Assembly: GCA_030615025.1 (NCBI GenBank)
Contig: JAUXAB010000035.1
Coordinates: 1 to 35,081 of the forward strand
Direction of reading: 5' to 3'
From: Phycisphaerae bacterium
GTDB taxonomy: Bacteria > Planctomycetota > Phycisphaerae > Sedimentisphaerales > Anaerobacaceae
Length of the DNA: 35,081 nucleotides
The position numbers were made by a program, and so were the translations under genes. Below the pieces are notes generated by a model, which worked only from the letters and a program-made list of their open reading frames with translations, was not told the origin of the DNA and made no database searches. Positions within the stretch are counted from its first letter, which is position 1. The number at the start of each line of letters is the position of its first letter. Shown in pieces: positions 16,501 through 24,210 of this stretch.

Positions 16501-18643
16501 ACGCGATGATTTTGACGGCAAGCTGAACGCTAACCTTAGGTGGGATATTCTCAATGCCGACCTGTCACATATTTCATTAACCAAAAAGCCAGGCACCCTT
16601 ACGATTACCACTCAGCGGGGCGGATTCACTCGGTCGGCTACAGATTATAAGAATCTGTTCCTCATAGATTGCCCTGCAAAGAGCGGCGAAGATTTTAAGA
16701 TCACCACATATATATCATCTTTCAGACCTATGGCTAATTGGAATCAGGCAGGCTTAATCTGTTGGAACGACGAGGATAACTATCTCAAATGGGTATATGA
16801 ATGGGGCTGGGAGGCTGGGGAGCGGCGTGAGTTCAATGTTATTGGCGAAACGGAAGGACGCAGGGCACCAAGTACCAGTTTCATCGCGCCTCCAGGATTA
16901 GAGGGTGTTTGGCTCCGCGTGACCAAGACGGGGAAGCACTACGTACTCTCGACGAGCTTCGACGGCAAGTCATTCCCCTATCGCGTTCCGTACGAGTGGG
17001 GCGATGGAATCGTAAAACGTGTTGGCCTCTTTGCCAAGAATAGCTCAGGTAGCAAGGCCCCGGAAATCAACGCCTCGTTTGATTTCTTTGAGGTCAAGGC
17101 TGTCGCTGCTAAACCGGCGGCACCCCCGGCTGCGAAGTATGTAATCCCGGAGGAGAATCTTAAAATATCCGAGGAAATGCAGGCCTGTGCGGAGAACCTG
17201 AAAAAAATTCAGGCAGCTATCAAGAAATACAAAAACGACAAAGGCAAGCTGCCCAACTGGCTTTCTGACCTCGTTCCCGATTACATAACCAACGACGCTC
17301 TTTTGTGCTCCGATGACCCGATACATAAAGCGAAATATTCGCCGGACCCGAAGCTTCCCTGCAGCTACGCCTGGGAGTTCTCATCGGCCAAGATTCCCAG
17401 CGGCTGGGACCCGACTCGTAGAACGCAATATCGCGATTGGAAAACACAACAGGTAGAATTTTTTGGCGACATCGTGCCTATGGTTCGCTGTCATCATCAT
17501 GGCTCCAATAGAGTTCTAAATCTATCGGCAGGCGGCCAAATCTACTGGGGCCGGGTGAGTTGGGAATATATGTTTAAACCTGACTATCGCTTTGGTGATG
17601 AACTATCAGGGCAACCCTTACAGCCGGTGAGGCCGCCAGCACCGCAGACAAAAATAGCGGAAAGCCCACTCATAGGCAAACCCTCGCCTTCCTTCACACT
17701 ACAAGACCTGAACGGTAAACAGGTCAGCCTATCGGACTTCAAAGGAAAAGTAGTGTTACTCGACTTCTGGGCGACCTGGTGCGGTCCTTGCCGGCGGGCG
17801 ATACCGCACTTAGAGGCCCTTCACAGGAAGTATAAAGACGAAGGCTTAGTGGTAATTGGGATAAATCACGAAAGAGACCATGACAAGGTAAAGGCGTTCG
17901 CCAGAGACCATATATCTTATATCACCCTCTTGGACGCCAATGAACAATTTACAGAATATGGTATCAAGGGCATTCCCACCCTATACTACATCGATAGGGA
18001 GGGAAAGGTACGCTATCGCGATGTAGGCTATGGAACCGGAAAAGAAAAGGAAATAGAGCGGAAGGTCAAGCAGCTACTCGCCGGCAAGGAAGAGAGCAGA
18101 TGGGTCACTGCATCGCAAAGGCAAGAAACAAGAGCACCCAAGAAAGAAGAGGTTACTGTGTCGCAGAAACAAGTTACCTCAGCTGCGAAGTTGAGCGGGA
18201 TAGGAAGAGCATTGCTCATATATGCAAATGACTATGAAGACCAATATCCGCCAAATCTCCAGGAGCTTGTTGAAAAAGCTGAGCTTTCACCAAAGACTCT
18301 TGAGTCACCGCTTAAGCCACAAGGTTTTGATGGACCGAGTTACATATATGTTGCCGGTCAGACTGTAGTAGTGCATCCGGGTAATATTCTTGCTTATGAA
18401 AACCCAGCGTTTTGCAGCGATAAGATTAACGTCTTGTTTAACGATAATCACGTTGGGACAATGAAGCCAACGGAATTCTTAAAAAAACTCGAAGCAACTT
18501 ACAAACGGCTCGGCAGAAAGATGCCTGAGATTAAATTCAAGGATTCCGCAAACCCCGGGGCTTTAGAAAAAGCTTCCAATAGACCAGCAGAGAATGCGGC
18601 AGATGAAAGCCCAACTCTTTGTCAGCTATTTTGTGGGTTCTAA
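13508..18643 (+). CDS. Secreted mosaic protein: pseudopilin-like modules, LRRs, lectin-like domain, TlpA thioredoxin
   Basis: The product is 1711 aa. The start ATG 13508 follows GGAGG and gives a clean signal peptide (VAVWLLVLLSFAAGVQA). Residues about 30-600 form an uncharacterised domain, perhaps DUF3352-like. Residues 611-736 are a pseudopilin/H-X9-DG-like module (LNNLKQIALACLLYA, later AFMDGHCEWLKP). Residues 752-976 hold about eight leucine-rich repeats of 24 aa (L..L.L..TQ.TD.GL..L). Residues 1000-1196 resemble a concanavalin-like/DUF1349 domain. Residues 1215-1365 are another pseudopilin-like segment. Residues 1385-1528 are a TlpA/ResA-type thioredoxin with WCGPC (Cys1425, Cys1428) and cis-Pro in GIPTLYY. 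Residues 1554-1679 are a second copy of the first module. The substrate is unknown; a redox role outside the cytoplasm is inferred from the thioredoxin domain only. The 3' end overlaps the convergent lipoprotein gene by 18 bp. Confidence 0.85.
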   Translation: MIKSKHLRDAVAVWLLVLLSFAAGVQAEISPGSAGDELLQILPAESLFCVRVNNLDQTLSTVDQFLAGILPKPSELSMLVQMQFARMLGSPELNGVNMEGNFAIFGPILNADLSDPDNIGILVPVADYNQFVSGNPNVGQPDEKGVSKIISDGVHPLLVTQVKGYALISPQGNYNELIATAKSISEGKIAGLGSVLDAAEAQQAMKEPLWVYGNIQQAAKTFGPLLFGQLEQMKKMMKGMESSKQGPMGSPVKIIEMYIAIFETLMKETKSLSLTVRPRPNACNLTVSVSAVPGTEMANMFVADASIVKENRLLGYLEDGAMMNFACKMNTPFWKKLNLKSIDLLTAIAGESMTAEDITKMKTLTADWISALGGPTVFSFFIDANSKPPFALKYVLEVKDADKFNKVFEEATEMMNAGGIADFYKSLGIEMGFTIERGVGSYKGVSIDLAKLVIKSTDPNLPQGQMIDAMYGDGFEYRWAIVDRLWVCTIGGDVDSAIRKLIDEVKAGGPEQMAAEMKAALTLLPDAGKADFMGTYNFLRLFKMAGAMAGAFMPAPMPLAQMDIPTKSNIVFAGKVSNGKMRFEIALPKEHLTEIMAAFQPPLAKAREQAKRTVSLNNLKQIALACLLYADEHDGRFAPDLQQLYPYHRNQKILESPRKPKGFDGPSYIYVAGLKPRMRRPQVIIIAYENPAFCSDGICVAFMDGHCEWLKPARFLQRLEETYKRLGREMPEIKFKGSRSPGFPKKFPTRSLKLTDKLDLSGTQTTDADLAERLEGLTTLRELNLDKTQITDKGLVHLRGLSSLQNLSLCNTQITDAGLMHLKDLIQLKLLHLHETQVTDAGLLRLKKLTNLQRLDLGKTQLTNVGLVYLKGLTNIKGLNLNWTQVTDDGLVHIKGLNNLEWLNLYGTQVGDAGIAHLKGATKLQTLYLSKTLVTDAGLAHLKGLTSLQELNLRGTQVTEAGVSELKRALPKCKIWSSPKPAEEPARKAVTEEGKVLARDDFDGKLNANLRWDILNADLSHISLTKKPGTLTITTQRGGFTRSATDYKNLFLIDCPAKSGEDFKITTYISSFRPMANWNQAGLICWNDEDNYLKWVYEWGWEAGERREFNVIGETEGRRAPSTSFIAPPGLEGVWLRVTKTGKHYVLSTSFDGKSFPYRVPYEWGDGIVKRVGLFAKNSSGSKAPEINASFDFFEVKAVAAKPAAPPAAKYVIPEENLKISEEMQACAENLKKIQAAIKKYKNDKGKLPNWLSDLVPDYITNDALLCSDDPIHKAKYSPDPKLPCSYAWEFSSAKIPSGWDPTRRTQYRDWKTQQVEFFGDIVPMVRCHHHGSNRVLNLSAGGQIYWGRVSWEYMFKPDYRFGDELSGQPLQPVRPPAPQTKIAESPLIGKPSPSFTLQDLNGKQVSLSDFKGKVVLLDFWATWCGPCRRAIPHLEALHRKYKDEGLVVIGINHERDHDKVKAFARDHISYITLLDANEQFTEYGIKGIPTLYYIDREGKVRYRDVGYGTGKEKEIERKVKQLLAGKEESRWVTASQRQETRAPKKEEVTVSQKQVTSAAKLSGIGRALLIYANDYEDQYPPNLQELVEKAELSPKTLESPLKPQGFDGPSYIYVAGQTVVVHPGNILAYENPAFCSDKINVLFNDNHVGTMKPTEFLKKLEATYKRLGRKMPEIKFKDSANPGALEKASNRPAENAADESPTLCQLFCGF

Positions 18644-19402
18644 CTGAGAATACCACACATTTATATGTGTGGTATCTATTTTAACCAGGCGCTGCTGGAA
18701 AAAGCCAGCAGCATCAGTTTTGAATATCTCTACCTTGGTAGGAACGGAAACGCTCCCTTTTTCAATCTCGTGATAGTAATAGCCACGAACGGCTAAAAAC
18801 GTGCCTCCGTCAACACTTGCAAACCGAAGCATATCGACTAAAGAGCTGTCTCTATTCTGATAGAAAATAATGTTAGTCCGATTATCGAGTCCAGATGGTC
18901 CAATTGGATAATACCATCGTCCTTCCACTTTGACCGGGTTGGGACCCCTGGTAAAGCCGGCTTTACTCTCTAAAAGCCGTACCGGTGTCGTTGTGATATC
19001 GAGTATCGCTTTTGCAAAATCTTCAGCTCCAAGGCCAATTGGCAAGAAATCCCCCTGCCTTGTTCCTTCTATTACGGTCATCCCATCCGGCGAAAATTCC
19101 CAAACGAATTTACCCTGTGGCTCCTGAGCTGAAATCCGAATCAGATTTGACCACGGGTAAATCTCGTGATGCTGTTCTGTGAGGTAGAAACTGCCGTCCG
19201 GCTTGTAAAAAGCAACCACACAATCAAATTCGAGTCTTTGCGTTTTGGCCCAAGGTTGGAGTTCTCCGGTCACTTCGACCGCCCGAGATATATAAGAGGG
19301 TTTGTAAGCTGGCACATCCACCTTCTGTTCCTGCTCGCACCCTGCGACGACGAAAACCGTCACAGAAGCGAGCCAAATTGTCTTGGAAAACCGATTAATC
19401 AT
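18626..19402 (-). CDS. Lipoprotein of unknown function
   Basis: This 258-aa protein has a classic lipoprotein signal: MINRFSK, a hydrophobic stretch and the lipobox VVAGC (Cys22). The mature part is rich in beta-type sequence with many aromatic residues (FYKPDGSFYLTEQ, KFVWEFSPDGMTVIEG). This recalls LolA/LppX-like outer-membrane carrier folds, but that is only an impression. The start ATG 19402 has TAGGAA upstream. It lies 72 nt downstream of nifJ on the same strand and may be cotranscribed. Its last codons run through the palindrome at 18650-18675, which encodes TTHINVWYS, and overlap the end of the convergent mosaic gene. Confidence 0.75.
   Translation of the reverse strand: MINRFSKTIWLASVTVFVVAGCEQEQKVDVPAYKPSYISRAVEVTGELQPWAKTQRLEFDCVVAFYKPDGSFYLTEQHHEIYPWSNLIRISAQEPQGKFVWEFSPDGMTVIEGTRQGDFLPIGLGAEDFAKAILDITTTPVRLLESKAGFTRGPNPVKVEGRWYYPIGPSGLDNRTNIIFYQNRDSSLVDMLRFASVDGGTFLAVRGYYYHEIEKGSVSVPTKVEIFKTDAAGFFQQRLVKIDTTHINVWYSQLEPTK
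18650..18675 (+). terminator. Rho-independent-type terminator of the mosaic gene
   Basis: ATACCACACAT, loop TTAT, then ATGTGTGGTAT form a perfect 11-bp stem that begins 6 nt after the mosaic gene's stop and is followed by CTATTTTAA. In the plus direction it fits a short terminator. The same bases code for the C-terminus of the convergent lipoprotein. A near-copy lies at 12883. Confidence 0.6.
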
Positions 19403-19474
19403 TTTGCGTTCCTACATATCAATTACTTTGTATCTCATATCTGGCATTACGCTTCACGCTTTTGGCCCCGTAAG

Positions 19475-22400
19475 TTAGCCGTCGGTCTTACGGGGCTGGC
19501 CGCAGGGCAATTTCGCAAGCTGCTCCATCAAAGCATACCTTTCAGCCACATCGTTTCTGGCAAGTTTGAGCAATTTCGCTGCTGCTTCCGGCTTCGACTG
19601 CTTTAGCGTTCGATAACGATTTTCGCTGTACGCATACTCTTCGAAGTCAAGTGTAGGAGCTTTCGAATCAAGCTGCAGTGGGTTTTTGCCCTCTTCTTTA
19701 AGCTGCGGATTGAATCTGTACAAAGGCCAGTGACCGCAGTTGACCGCCTGTTTCTGATGCTCGTAGCCATTGACCAGGTTGTAACCGTGGGCGATACAGT
19801 GCGAATAGGCAATTATGAGCGAAGGCCCTGGGTAGCCTTCGGCCTCGACAAACGCCTTTACCGTCTGATTAGGATTTGCACCCATAGCGACCTTGGCAAC
19901 ATAAATATTGCCGTAAGTCATAGCCAGGAGTCCGAGGTCTTTTTTAGGCCTTGGTTTTCCCGCTGCCGCAAATTTGGCCACTGCCGCTCTTGGTGTCGAC
20001 TTCGACATCTGTCCGCCTGTATTGGAGTAGACCTCCGTATCCAAAACGAGCAGGTTGACGTCGACCCCACTTGCCAAGACGTGGTCCAACCCTCCGTATC
20101 CAATATCGTAAGCCCATCCGTCACCGCCAAGCCCCCAAACTGATTTGCGCACAAGATAGTCGGCAACGTCTAACAGTTGATTGCAATCTGCGCATTTACT
20201 CTTTTTGCACTGCTCTTTGAGCTTGTCTACCCTGGTCCGCTGCTGTTCAATAGCAGCTTGTGCCGGCTCGTCGGCCAATGTAGCCATCCGGATTTCTTCC
20301 GCCAGTTTGGCATCAACGCAGCCTGCTGCTGCTACCTTAGCCAGTAGGTCGAGCGCGCGTTCTTTGAATTTGTCAACTGTCAGGCGCATACCCATTGCAA
20401 ACTCAGCGGTGTCCTCGAACAGACTATTACTCCATGTCGGCCCCCTGCCGTCCGACCTCTTTGTATAGGGTGTCGTCGGCAGATTGCCCCCGTAAATCGA
20501 CGAGCAGCCCGTTGCATTGCCAATCATAGCTCTGTCACCGAATAACTGTGTAAGGAGTTTGACATAAGGTGTTTCTCCGCAGCCGGCACAGGCGCCGGAA
20601 TATTCAAACAAAGGCTGAATTAGTTGGCTTCCCTTTATGGTATTGGCTTTGAAAAGTTTCGGGTCAGTGTTCGGAATCGACAGGAAATGCTTGTAGTTTT
20701 CGCGTTCCTGCATACGAATTGGTTCCTGGAGTACCATGTTAATTGCTTTTCGGCCTGTTGGCTGCTTGTTTTCATCTTTTTCTTCCGCAGGGCAAGTGGC
20801 AACACAAACACCGCAGCCGGTACAGTCCTCCGGAGCCACCTGGACGGTAAATTTCATACCGGCAAACTCTTTGCCCTTTGCATCAGCACTTTTGAGCGTC
20901 TTCGGAGCGTTTTGGAGGTACTTTTGGTCGTAGGCCTTTACTCTTATGGCGGCGTGCGGACAAACTAATGAGCATCTGCCGCACTGAATACAAATATCCG
21001 GCTCCCACTGTGGTATATCTACGGCAACGTTGCGTTTTTCATACTGGGTAGTGCCGGTTAGGAACTTACCATCAGCCGGCATTTTGCTCACAGGCAGCTT
21101 ATCTCCACGAAGTGCTATAAGTTCGGCGGTAACCTCCTTGACAAAATCAGGAGCATCTTCCGGGACCGGCGGCCGCATCTTTATCTTACTGGTCACCTTG
21201 TCAGGAACCTGGACTTCATAAATTCTTTCAAGGGCACCATCGACAGCTGCATTGTTCATTTTAACGATTTTTTCTCCCTTCTTTCCGTAACTTTTCTTGA
21301 TGGCATCTTTAATGGCCTTGACAGCCGTCTGAAGCGGAACAATATTGCTGATTTTGAAAAACGCGGTCTGCATAATCACATTAATTCTTGGACCCAGGCC
21401 GATTTCCTGGGCAAGGGAAATGGCGTCAATAATGTAGAACTTCAGTTTCTTTTCGATTATGTGTTTTTGCACCTCCTGCGGCAAAGTGTCCCATACTTCA
21501 TCCTTGCTATGGCTTGTGGTCAGCAAAAACGTTGCGCCTTTGCGTGCTGAAGAGAGCATATCATACTTTTCCAGGAAGCTTGGATTGTGACATGCAATAA
21601 AATTAGCCTCACTTACAAGATAAGGCCTGCGAATAATCTGTTCTCCAAATCGCAGATGTGATGTGGTAACAGTACCGGCTTTTCTCGAATCATAAACAAA
21701 GTAGCCCTGTGCGAAATTATTGGTTGTCTCGCCGATGATTTTAATGGAGTTTTTATTTGCACCTACGGTACCGTCGGACCCGAGACCATAAAACATTCCG
21801 GAGAGAAGCCCCTGGCTGGAAATCTCAAAAGAATCATCAACATTCAGACTGGTATTCGTTACGTCATCAATGATGCCTACCGTAAAACCTTTTTTGGGCT
21901 TTGCGGCATCGAGATTATCAAAAACAGCTTTCACCATAGCCGGCGTGAACTCCTTTGAGCCCAGTCCGTATCGTCCCCCGACAATTAGCGGATACTTTTC
22001 AAAAGCTGTTTGCCCGTCATCCATCGCCTCGCCGATAGCGGTCCGAACGTCCAGGTATAACGGCTCGCCGAGCGAACCGGGTTCTTTCGTCCTGTCTAAT
22101 ACTGCGATTTTCTTAACACTTTTTGGCAAACAATCGACAAAGTGCTTGCCGCTAAATGGCCTATAAAGTCGCACCTTCACCACGCCGACTTTTTCGCCTT
22201 TGGACGCCAGGAACTCAGCCGTCTCGTGGGCGGTGTCGGCTGCTGAACCCATAATAACAATAACTTTCTCCGCATCATCGGCACCGACATAATCAAACAA
22301 ATGGTAGCTACGCCCAACCAGCTTCGCGAATTTGTCCATTGTCTCCTGAACAATCTGCGGGATGGCTAAATAATATTTATTCACCGTCTCTCTGCCTTGA

Positions 22401-23077
22401 AAGTAAACATCGGGATTCTGCGCCGTGCCGGAAATCATAGGCCTATCGGGTGACAGCGCTCTGGCTTTGTGCCGAGCAACTTCTGTTTCATCAATTATTG
22501 CACGCATATCGTCGAACGATAACTGCTCAACCTTTTGAACCTCATGGCTGGTTCTAAAACCGTCAAAGAAATGCATGAAGGGTACTTGCGAAGCCAGGCT
22601 CGCTGCCTGAGCGATGAGCGCAAAATCCATTACCTCCTGAACGTTGCATGAACAAATCATAGCAAAGCCGGTCTCGCGACAAGTCATCACGTCAGAATGG
22701 TCGCCGAATATTGAAAGTGCCTGACAGGCTAATGAGCGGGCCGATATGTGAAAGACAGTAGGCAGCAGTTCGCCCGCAATCTTATACATACTTGGAATCA
22801 TTAGTAGAAGGCCCTGCGAGGCCGTGAAGGTAGTCGTCAAGGCACCTGTCGCCAACGCACCATGCACAGCTGCGGACGCACCACCCTCCGACTGCATCTC
22901 TGTAACTGAAGGAATCGTGCCCCAGATATTAGGCTCGCCCTTGGCCGATTTTGCATCGGCGATTTCTCCCATAGATGAACTCGGAGTGATTGGATATATT
23001 GCGATCACTTCGTTCGTGGCGTGGGCAACATACGCTGCTGCCGTATTGCCGTCGATTGTAACAATTTTGCGATCCAT
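19475..23077 (-). CDS. nifJ: Pyruvate:ferredoxin (flavodoxin) oxidoreductase
   Basis: This single-chain cytoplasmic PFOR (1200 aa, normal length) oxidises pyruvate with CoA to acetyl-CoA and CO2, reducing ferredoxin or flavodoxin. It is the key catabolic step in many anaerobes. The N-terminal half carries the ITPSSSMGE motif. The two-cluster ferredoxin domain has CIQCGRCSLVCP near residue 695 and CTGCGVCVATCP near 754. The proximal-cluster and TPP domain shows ACAGCGETPYVK, NATGCSSIYGG, GDGWAYDIGYGGLDHVL near 986, EVYSNTGGQMSKSTP, and the late Cys in YSHCIAHGY. The start ATG 23077 has AGGTGGGG upstream. It has its own promoter and a palindrome upstream, so it is probably regulated separately from the pyr genes. 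Confidence 0.97.
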   Translation of the reverse strand: MDRKIVTIDGNTAAAYVAHATNEVIAIYPITPSSSMGEIADAKSAKGEPNIWGTIPSVTEMQSEGGASAAVHGALATGALTTTFTASQGLLLMIPSMYKIAGELLPTVFHISARSLACQALSIFGDHSDVMTCRETGFAMICSCNVQEVMDFALIAQAASLASQVPFMHFFDGFRTSHEVQKVEQLSFDDMRAIIDETEVARHKARALSPDRPMISGTAQNPDVYFQGRETVNKYYLAIPQIVQETMDKFAKLVGRSYHLFDYVGADDAEKVIVIMGSAADTAHETAEFLASKGEKVGVVKVRLYRPFSGKHFVDCLPKSVKKIAVLDRTKEPGSLGEPLYLDVRTAIGEAMDDGQTAFEKYPLIVGGRYGLGSKEFTPAMVKAVFDNLDAAKPKKGFTVGIIDDVTNTSLNVDDSFEISSQGLLSGMFYGLGSDGTVGANKNSIKIIGETTNNFAQGYFVYDSRKAGTVTTSHLRFGEQIIRRPYLVSEANFIACHNPSFLEKYDMLSSARKGATFLLTTSHSKDEVWDTLPQEVQKHIIEKKLKFYIIDAISLAQEIGLGPRINVIMQTAFFKISNIVPLQTAVKAIKDAIKKSYGKKGEKIVKMNNAAVDGALERIYEVQVPDKVTSKIKMRPPVPEDAPDFVKEVTAELIALRGDKLPVSKMPADGKFLTGTTQYEKRNVAVDIPQWEPDICIQCGRCSLVCPHAAIRVKAYDQKYLQNAPKTLKSADAKGKEFAGMKFTVQVAPEDCTGCGVCVATCPAEEKDENKQPTGRKAINMVLQEPIRMQERENYKHFLSIPNTDPKLFKANTIKGSQLIQPLFEYSGACAGCGETPYVKLLTQLFGDRAMIGNATGCSSIYGGNLPTTPYTKRSDGRGPTWSNSLFEDTAEFAMGMRLTVDKFKERALDLLAKVAAAGCVDAKLAEEIRMATLADEPAQAAIEQQRTRVDKLKEQCKKSKCADCNQLLDVADYLVRKSVWGLGGDGWAYDIGYGGLDHVLASGVDVNLLVLDTEVYSNTGGQMSKSTPRAAVAKFAAAGKPRPKKDLGLLAMTYGNIYVAKVAMGANPNQTVKAFVEAEGYPGPSLIIAYSHCIAHGYNLVNGYEHQKQAVNCGHWPLYRFNPQLKEEGKNPLQLDSKAPTLDFEEYAYSENRYRTLKQSKPEAAAKLLKLARNDVAERYALMEQLAKLPCGQPRKTDG

Positions 23078-23103
23078 AAATTCCCCACCTTAACTAAGAA
23101 ACC

Positions 23104-23120
23104 ATAATTAACTTAATTAT
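23104..23120. promoter_or_regulatory. 17-bp palindrome upstream of nifJ, candidate operator
   Basis: ATAATTAA, centre C, then TTAATTAT is a perfect 8-bp inverted repeat about 27-43 nt upstream of the nifJ ATG and downstream of the predicted promoter. It could bind a dimeric regulator or simply be an AT-rich leader hairpin. It does not match the Rex or Fnr consensus that I know. Confidence 0.35.
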
Positions 23121-23190
23121 CAGGACTTGCTCGTTGAGCAGAACTTCAAACCATGTTCTTAATCCAACTCCAACGAGCTTTGAAACACCA

Positions 23191-23219
23191 TTTATACAAC
23201 TTTTCCCTGCGTTAGGCAA
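23191..23219 (-). promoter_or_regulatory. nifJ: Sigma-70-type promoter of nifJ
   Basis: Read on the minus strand: TTGCCT (23219-23214), a 17-nt spacer, then TATAAA (23196-23191). It lies about 115 nt upstream of the nifJ ATG. The -35 box is identical to that of the pyrR promoter. Confidence 0.5.
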
Positions 23220-23266
23220 TGGAAATTTTGCCAGAATTAAGAATTGGAATTGATGAACGTGCAATA

Positions 23267-23743
23267 TTACTGCTCAATGCCGAAAAATTTGAGCCATTGC
23301 TTTGTTTCGCTCTCACTTAGGCCGAAGCGTTTGGCTTCCGGCTCTCTGACCGGCTTTTTTCGCCTTAACTGGTTCTGGAGATTGTCCCAGAAAACTTCTG
23401 ATTTTACCGCGGTCGCTTTTCTTGCCCGGGCTGCATCTCGCAGTCTTCGGTCGCTACTGACAACAGTCAATCTCTTGGGTGCGGTGCTTGCTCTTATCTT
23501 GTCCTCGATGACTGTGTCAGCATCGCTGCCCAGGCCCGCAAAAAGGACCTCAAGATTTTCTATATTATCGAATCTGCTTTTGTCCCGCGGGCCGGTACCA
23601 TCAAAAATGATTTCGCTCTTTTCCCCAACCGCCTTTAAGTACCTGCTTATGATCCAGCACAGCTGGACATCACTAATCGCCCCGTGGTCTTCATTTATCT
23701 TCACAATGGAATGCAGCAGATTATGACCGTCGATAATAATCAT
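23267..23743 (-). CDS. YacP-like NYN-domain nuclease
   Basis: This 158-aa protein matches the NYN_YacP (DUF901) family of PIN-like RNA-binding endonucleases; the Bacillus member Rae1 is a ribosome-associated mRNA endonuclease. The N-terminus MIIIDGHNLLH carries the first acidic residue. IIFDGTG and LTVVSSDRRLRDAAR supply further conserved acidic positions typical of the fold. The C-terminus is slightly short for the family. It is the last minus-strand gene before nifJ, downstream of the DUF2442 gene and the pyrC tail copy. The ribosome-binding site is weak, and the sequence around the start is made of ACGAACTA-type repeat words. Confidence 0.82.
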   Translation of the reverse strand: MIIIDGHNLLHSIVKINEDHGAISDVQLCWIISRYLKAVGEKSEIIFDGTGPRDKSRFDNIENLEVLFAGLGSDADTVIEDKIRASTAPKRLTVVSSDRRLRDAARARKATAVKSEVFWDNLQNQLRRKKPVREPEAKRFGLSESETKQWLKFFGIEQ

Positions 23744-23812
23744 AGTTCGTAGCTCATTTCTCGTAGTTCGTTGCCTATGAACTCACAACTACGAACTACT
23801 AACTATTGTGTT
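23744..23812. repeat. AGTTCGTAG / ACTACGAACTA low-complexity repeat
   Basis: The words AGTTCGTAG, TCGTAGTTCGT and ACTACGAACTACTAAC recur within 69 nt and can pair with each other in part. The repeat fills the spacer between the YacP-like start and the pyrC tail copy. Confidence 0.55.
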
Positions 23813-23918
23813 TTACGCTTCGAATCTTATTTTGCCGCCGACGATTGTTTTCTCCACTTTGCCGGTAACTTTCCAGCCGTGATAGGGACAGTTTCTCCTC
23901 TCGGAGTGGGATTCATTT
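23813..23918 (-). pseudogene. pyrC: Second copy of the pyrC 3' end (gene fragment)
   Basis: Read on the minus strand, the last 27 codons give NCPYHGWKV, then VEKTIVGGKIRFEA and a stop, matching the C-terminus of the intact PyrC (NCPYHGWKV, then VEKTIVGGEIRFEA). By hand, 71 of 81 nt agree with the pyrC end, and most differences are at third codon positions. The stop codon of the DUF2442 gene falls in the first bases of this copy. It has no start codon of its own and is probably untranslated. Confidence 0.8.
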
Positions 23919-24179
23919 GTATTTTAACGGATAGTTTTGCGGATTATCCAAGGAATCAATTTCTATATCAACATCAAGTTCCGGCCAATACAGGTGATAT
24001 CCATGTAGCAATTTGACGTTTACGATCTCTTTTACCCTTGCTTCTTTAAACCATGGATAGTCGTTGTAAGGTAAAAAATATTCTTTATCTTCTACACAAA
24101 GCCAGAAACCATGAATGTCGATATGAGAAACTTCAACTTCTGAAATGTTTTGGTCATTTGGACATTTAAATTTCGACAT
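23913..24179 (-). CDS. DUF2442 family protein
   Basis: This is a small 88-aa protein. HGFWLCVEDKEYFLPYNDYP, followed by WF and LLHGYHLYWPELDVDIEID, fits the DUF2442 pattern. Members are often found beside DUF4160-type partners in putative toxin-antitoxin or mobile contexts; no partner is seen here, and the molecular function is unknown. The gene begins 31 nt after the pyrC stop on the same strand and ends at the start of a duplicated pyrC tail. That suggests it arrived as an insertion at the 3' end of pyrC. Confidence 0.8.
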   Translation of the reverse strand: MSKFKCPNDQNISEVEVSHIDIHGFWLCVEDKEYFLPYNDYPWFKEARVKEIVNVKLLHGYHLYWPELDVDIEIDSLDNPQNYPLKYK

Positions 24180-24210
24180 TATTTTGTGCTTCGGATTTCG
24201 AATTTTGCGT

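Noticed and set aside
23744-24210. Insertion sequence around the DUF2442 gene
   Set aside because: There is no transposase or terminal inverted repeat; the flanking duplication is pyrC coding sequence of about 90 nt, too long for a normal target duplication.
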